Below are positions 61,406 through 64,000 of a DNA stretch of 64,000 nt, in pieces. The translations under genes and the position numbers were made by a program. Below the pieces are notes generated by a model. The model was not told the origin of the DNA, made no database searches, and saw nothing but the letters and a program-made list of their open reading frames with translations. Source of the stretch: Casuarina equisetifolia (taxonomy: Eukaryota; Streptophyta; Magnoliopsida; Fagales; Casuarinaceae); assembly GCA_028551475.1 (NCBI GenBank), contig CM052358.1, positions 20,486,853 through 20,550,852 of the forward strand, given 5' to 3'. The first letter of the stretch is position 1, and every line of letters begins with the position of its first letter.

Positions 61406-62392
61406 TCACCAATAATCCCCACAGGAGCATGTACCTTCATTAAAATGGTGGAATCTGTGAGCATCTCTAACAATGATTTCCCTCCCTGTGACTTTAGAGA
61501 TAAACTTGGTAGCCGAGTGAGTCCCCACAAACTCTAAGATTCTTCTTGATTCTAATGACACTACCTGGTCCTGTATTCAGTAGCCCAAACACAATTGCCA
61601 GCTTCTCACTGTGCACATACAACATCTTCTCCTTCGTCTCTTTCTCCACATCATGCAATTCGAAGTTCAGATCAGGGATGTACCCTTCCTGTCGAATCCT
61701 ATTTATTACTTTCTCCAACTCTGAATAGATCAAATCAGTTTGCTCGTGTGATCGATCCCCAGCAACAAATGTGTAGACCTTGTTCTTAATCTCTATAACG
61801 GTGTGACCAGCAATTTTCCTGACTTCTCTTCGTTTCATCAGGATTCTAATCCTATGGGCTTTATGACTTTTGCCAGGATGAGTAAATATTGGACTATAGT
61901 ACATAGCGTCCTGGGTTCTCTGCATCTAACTCAAATAAGGATTTTGCGGCAACTTCAGCCAGTTCTACATTTAAATGTATTCTACATGCTCCAAGCAGTG
62001 CCCCCGAGACACCAGCATCTGGCCTTGCAGGCATTCTCTCGATGAAGTCAAGGGCTTCACTTAGTTTTCCGGCTCGACCCAAGAGATCAACCATGCATGC
62101 ATAATGTTCAGGTCTAGGTGAAACCTTAAAATCTCTACCCATGGAATTGAAGCACTTCCATCCTTCCACAATCAACCCAGCATGACTGCAGGCGGACAAC
62201 ACTGCTAAAAATGTAATATCGTCTGGCTTTACTAAGGCCTTCATCTGATCAATAAACAGACGGCTTCTCTCCCATGGCCATGTATTCCATATCCGGAAAC
62301 TAGGGTGCTCCACGAGATTATATTCCTCTCCTGCATTCCATTAAATATCTTTCTAGCATGTACCAAACTTCCACATTTGATGTATAGGTTGA
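61406..62392 (-). pseudogene. PPR-DYW protein pseudogene, 5' side cut by a repeat
   Basis: Seen, minus strand: INLYIKCGSLVHARKIFNGMQERNIISWSTLVSGYGIHG, then DDITFLAVLSACSHAGL, HYACMVDLLGRAGK and GALLGACRIHLNVELAEVAAKSLFELD, then an E region and a DYW domain ([22 protein letters not shown], and [25 protein letters not shown], then TGA at 61408-61406). Known: the DYW domain is the cytidine deaminase of organelle RNA editing; HxE and CxxC-type zinc residues are visible. Broken: frame change near 62245 (between CLLIR and QMKAL), a TAG in place of a Leu codon near 61905, a frame change near 61890, and another near 61520 just after RVCGD. Upstream PPRs are missing: the match stops at 62392, where a repeat begins. 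Not functional in this form. Confidence 0.88.
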
Positions 62393-64000
62393 TGTTGGGA
62401 GAATTCAACCAAGTCGCATCAACCACAAAGAGATCGAACACATAAATATAATAACACATATACTCAAATACAACAGATTTAAGAGGTTCGGAATATCACA
62501 ATGTCCTATGTCCAATGTAGTCTCTTCTCACTAGATTTTCTTATATATTCTCTCTCTTCAAATAGGTATCTCATGGATTCTCTCATCAACTTGAATCCAT
62601 GAGAAGGACTCTCTTCAACAATTAGCCCCTTATGGGGATTCTCTCAACTCGCCTACTAAATTTTTCTATATTTTTCTTATTTATAGAAAAACCATAAAGG
62701 AATCCTAGTCAAATACCACTAGGAAAACCTACTTCCACATAAGGATAAAAATCCTAACCTGATACTATTAGGAAATCCACTACTCTAGAAGATATTTTCT
62801 AGTTCCACAATTACATAGAGACCCCTAATTGTAATGACAATCATACCCTTTAACCTAATTGTTCTATCAATCCTAATAATCTCCCTTGGAACAATTTGGT
62901 GCAACATCCCTAAAATATAAGAAAGTATAGAAAATATCTTCAAAATATCAACTACACAACCACAATCTTTGGAAAGAAAAGATTGGAGAAACTCTCTTCA
63001 ACTTCCATAACTAGAGTCTTTGGACAGAGAAAGACTATGGAAACTTTCTTCAACCATAATCTTTTGAAAGAGAAGATTGCAAAAAACTCTCTTCAACTTC
63101 TATAGCCACAATTTTTTTTATATATATAGAAAAAGATTAGACAAAACTTTTTTCAAAACAAGCCCACATTAACTGTGCCATCTTGCCTTTTCTTAAACCA
63201 CGCCTTTTTTAGTTCATATCTCCTTAAGCATTTCCATTGCAGCCTCTTCTAGGTTACACCTTTCCTAAGCCGTGTTTCTCTCTAAGCATCTGCACATCAT
63301 CATGGGCTTCTTCCATCTAAAAGTGTCCTCCACTATGAGGCATTCAATAAAAGTAAAAATCAAGGAACTTCGACAACAATTGAGATCACTTTTTGAAATC
63401 CTTAACAAAGAGTCCATCTCCCATCCAAAATTGTTGGTGCTTCCCTAAAATCAACCATTGGAGCTTCAATACACCTCATCTGGATATTGGCAAACTTGAA
63501 AATCTCAAACTTTTACTTCATCAATCACATTAACATAGGAACATCACATTAACATAGGAGCATCATGTCAACATATGAGCATAATAAGCTCTCTCTCAAT
63601 CAACAATTCATCAATAACATCAACAAAATGCTCCCCCTCAAACATCAATTCATCATCAAACAACAATATCTCCACCATTCTCTATTATTTGACACCATAA
63701 CTTGAGCCAAAGAAACACAACAACTACCATAAACAATATGATCAATCTAATCTTCAATCTAACAACTTTAAAAATATTGATCATCTCCAAAATGTCATGT
63801 TCTTCAACAAAATCTTCAATTTTGGCTTATAAATGCTCAGATATAGACAGAGAGACATATATCTGCACTTTGCAAACCTCAATCCATAACTTCAATAACG
63901 TATTCTAGTTGATCTACATCAATATCATCCAAAATCAAACCGGATTTAAGGAAAGAGAAAATTTCACCTTAAAACACATCAATCTGCTTTTTCAATTGCA
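62393..64000. mobile_element. Probable LTR-type insertion within the PPR-DYW gene
   Basis: Homology to the PPR protein ends at 62392 and the next bases are TGTTGGGAG, a typical LTR start. The following 500 bases (to about 62893) are AT-rich and pyrimidine-rich on the plus strand, and could be one LTR. No gag or pol was found before the window ends, so the element may continue outside or be non-coding. Its right limit is unknown. Confidence 0.45.
62967..63111. repeat. Three imperfect tandem copies of about 45-50 bp
   Basis: Units begin tctttggaaagaaaagatt (62967), tctttggacagagaaagac (63018) and tcttttgaaagagaagatt (63060), each followed by aaact.tcttcaac. Within the presumed insertion. Confidence 0.75.

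Noticed and set aside
62967-63111. Regularly spaced repeats that could suggest a CRISPR-like array
   Set aside because: Plant nuclear context, units are imperfect and directly adjoining, and there are no unique spacers; a simple minisatellite.

Overview
The window is nuclear DNA from a flowering plant, most likely a eudicot. Genes contain introns with GT-AG borders, and the set of genes is plant-specific: CLAVATA3, PPR organelle editing proteins, a TMK receptor kinase, ALMT anion channels and a PIN auxin carrier. Long AT-rich spacers are filled with decayed plant LTR retrotransposons and LINEs. I cannot name the species.

The first 25 kb is gene-rich: an AIF/FSP1-like FAD oxidoreductase (549-3454, +, 4 exons); a CLAVATA3 stem-cell peptide gene (5243-5727, +, 3 small exons); a short PLS-type PPR gene (6430-7413, +); the plastid editing factor CLB19 (8372-9928, -); a TMK leucine-rich-repeat receptor kinase (11146-15077, -, 2 exons); and histone deacetylase HDA8 (21001-24458, -, 3 exons). 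These six reading frames are intact once spliced. A LINE fragment (about 19.6-20.3 kb) and an unrecognised reading segment (about 18.65-19.5 kb) lie in the TMK-HDA8 spacer.

From 24.7 to 49 kb transposons dominate. A decayed Ty1/Copia element (24.94-30.05 kb, -) has both LTRs, a primer-binding site, and gag, integrase, RT and RNase H remnants, and is bracketed by a further pair of 240-bp direct repeats. A Ty3/Gypsy integrase tail lies at 32.4-33.0 kb. Two tandem six-exon ALMT genes (34229-36225 and 44124-46132, both -) are about 10 kb apart. Each carries one single-base frameshift, in a different exon. A second Copia element begins 13 bp upstream of the first ALMT start codon. A third Copia pol remnant lies at 47.2-48.6 kb.

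The last 15 kb is mostly relics. Two LINE copies of one family face opposite ways (50.7-52.1 kb, -, and 53.4-56.15 kb, +), with a Copia RT fragment between them. A PIN2/3-like auxin carrier pseudogene (58551-61095, +) and a PPR-DYW pseudogene (61406-62392, -) follow. The PPR copy is cut at its 5' side by a repeat that starts TGTTGG and may run to the end of the window.

The genes do not form an operon or a single pathway. The main contextual signal is CLV3 and ALMT genes in one neighbourhood, as I recall for Arabidopsis (AT2G27250 and AT2G27240), here pushed about 30 kb apart.
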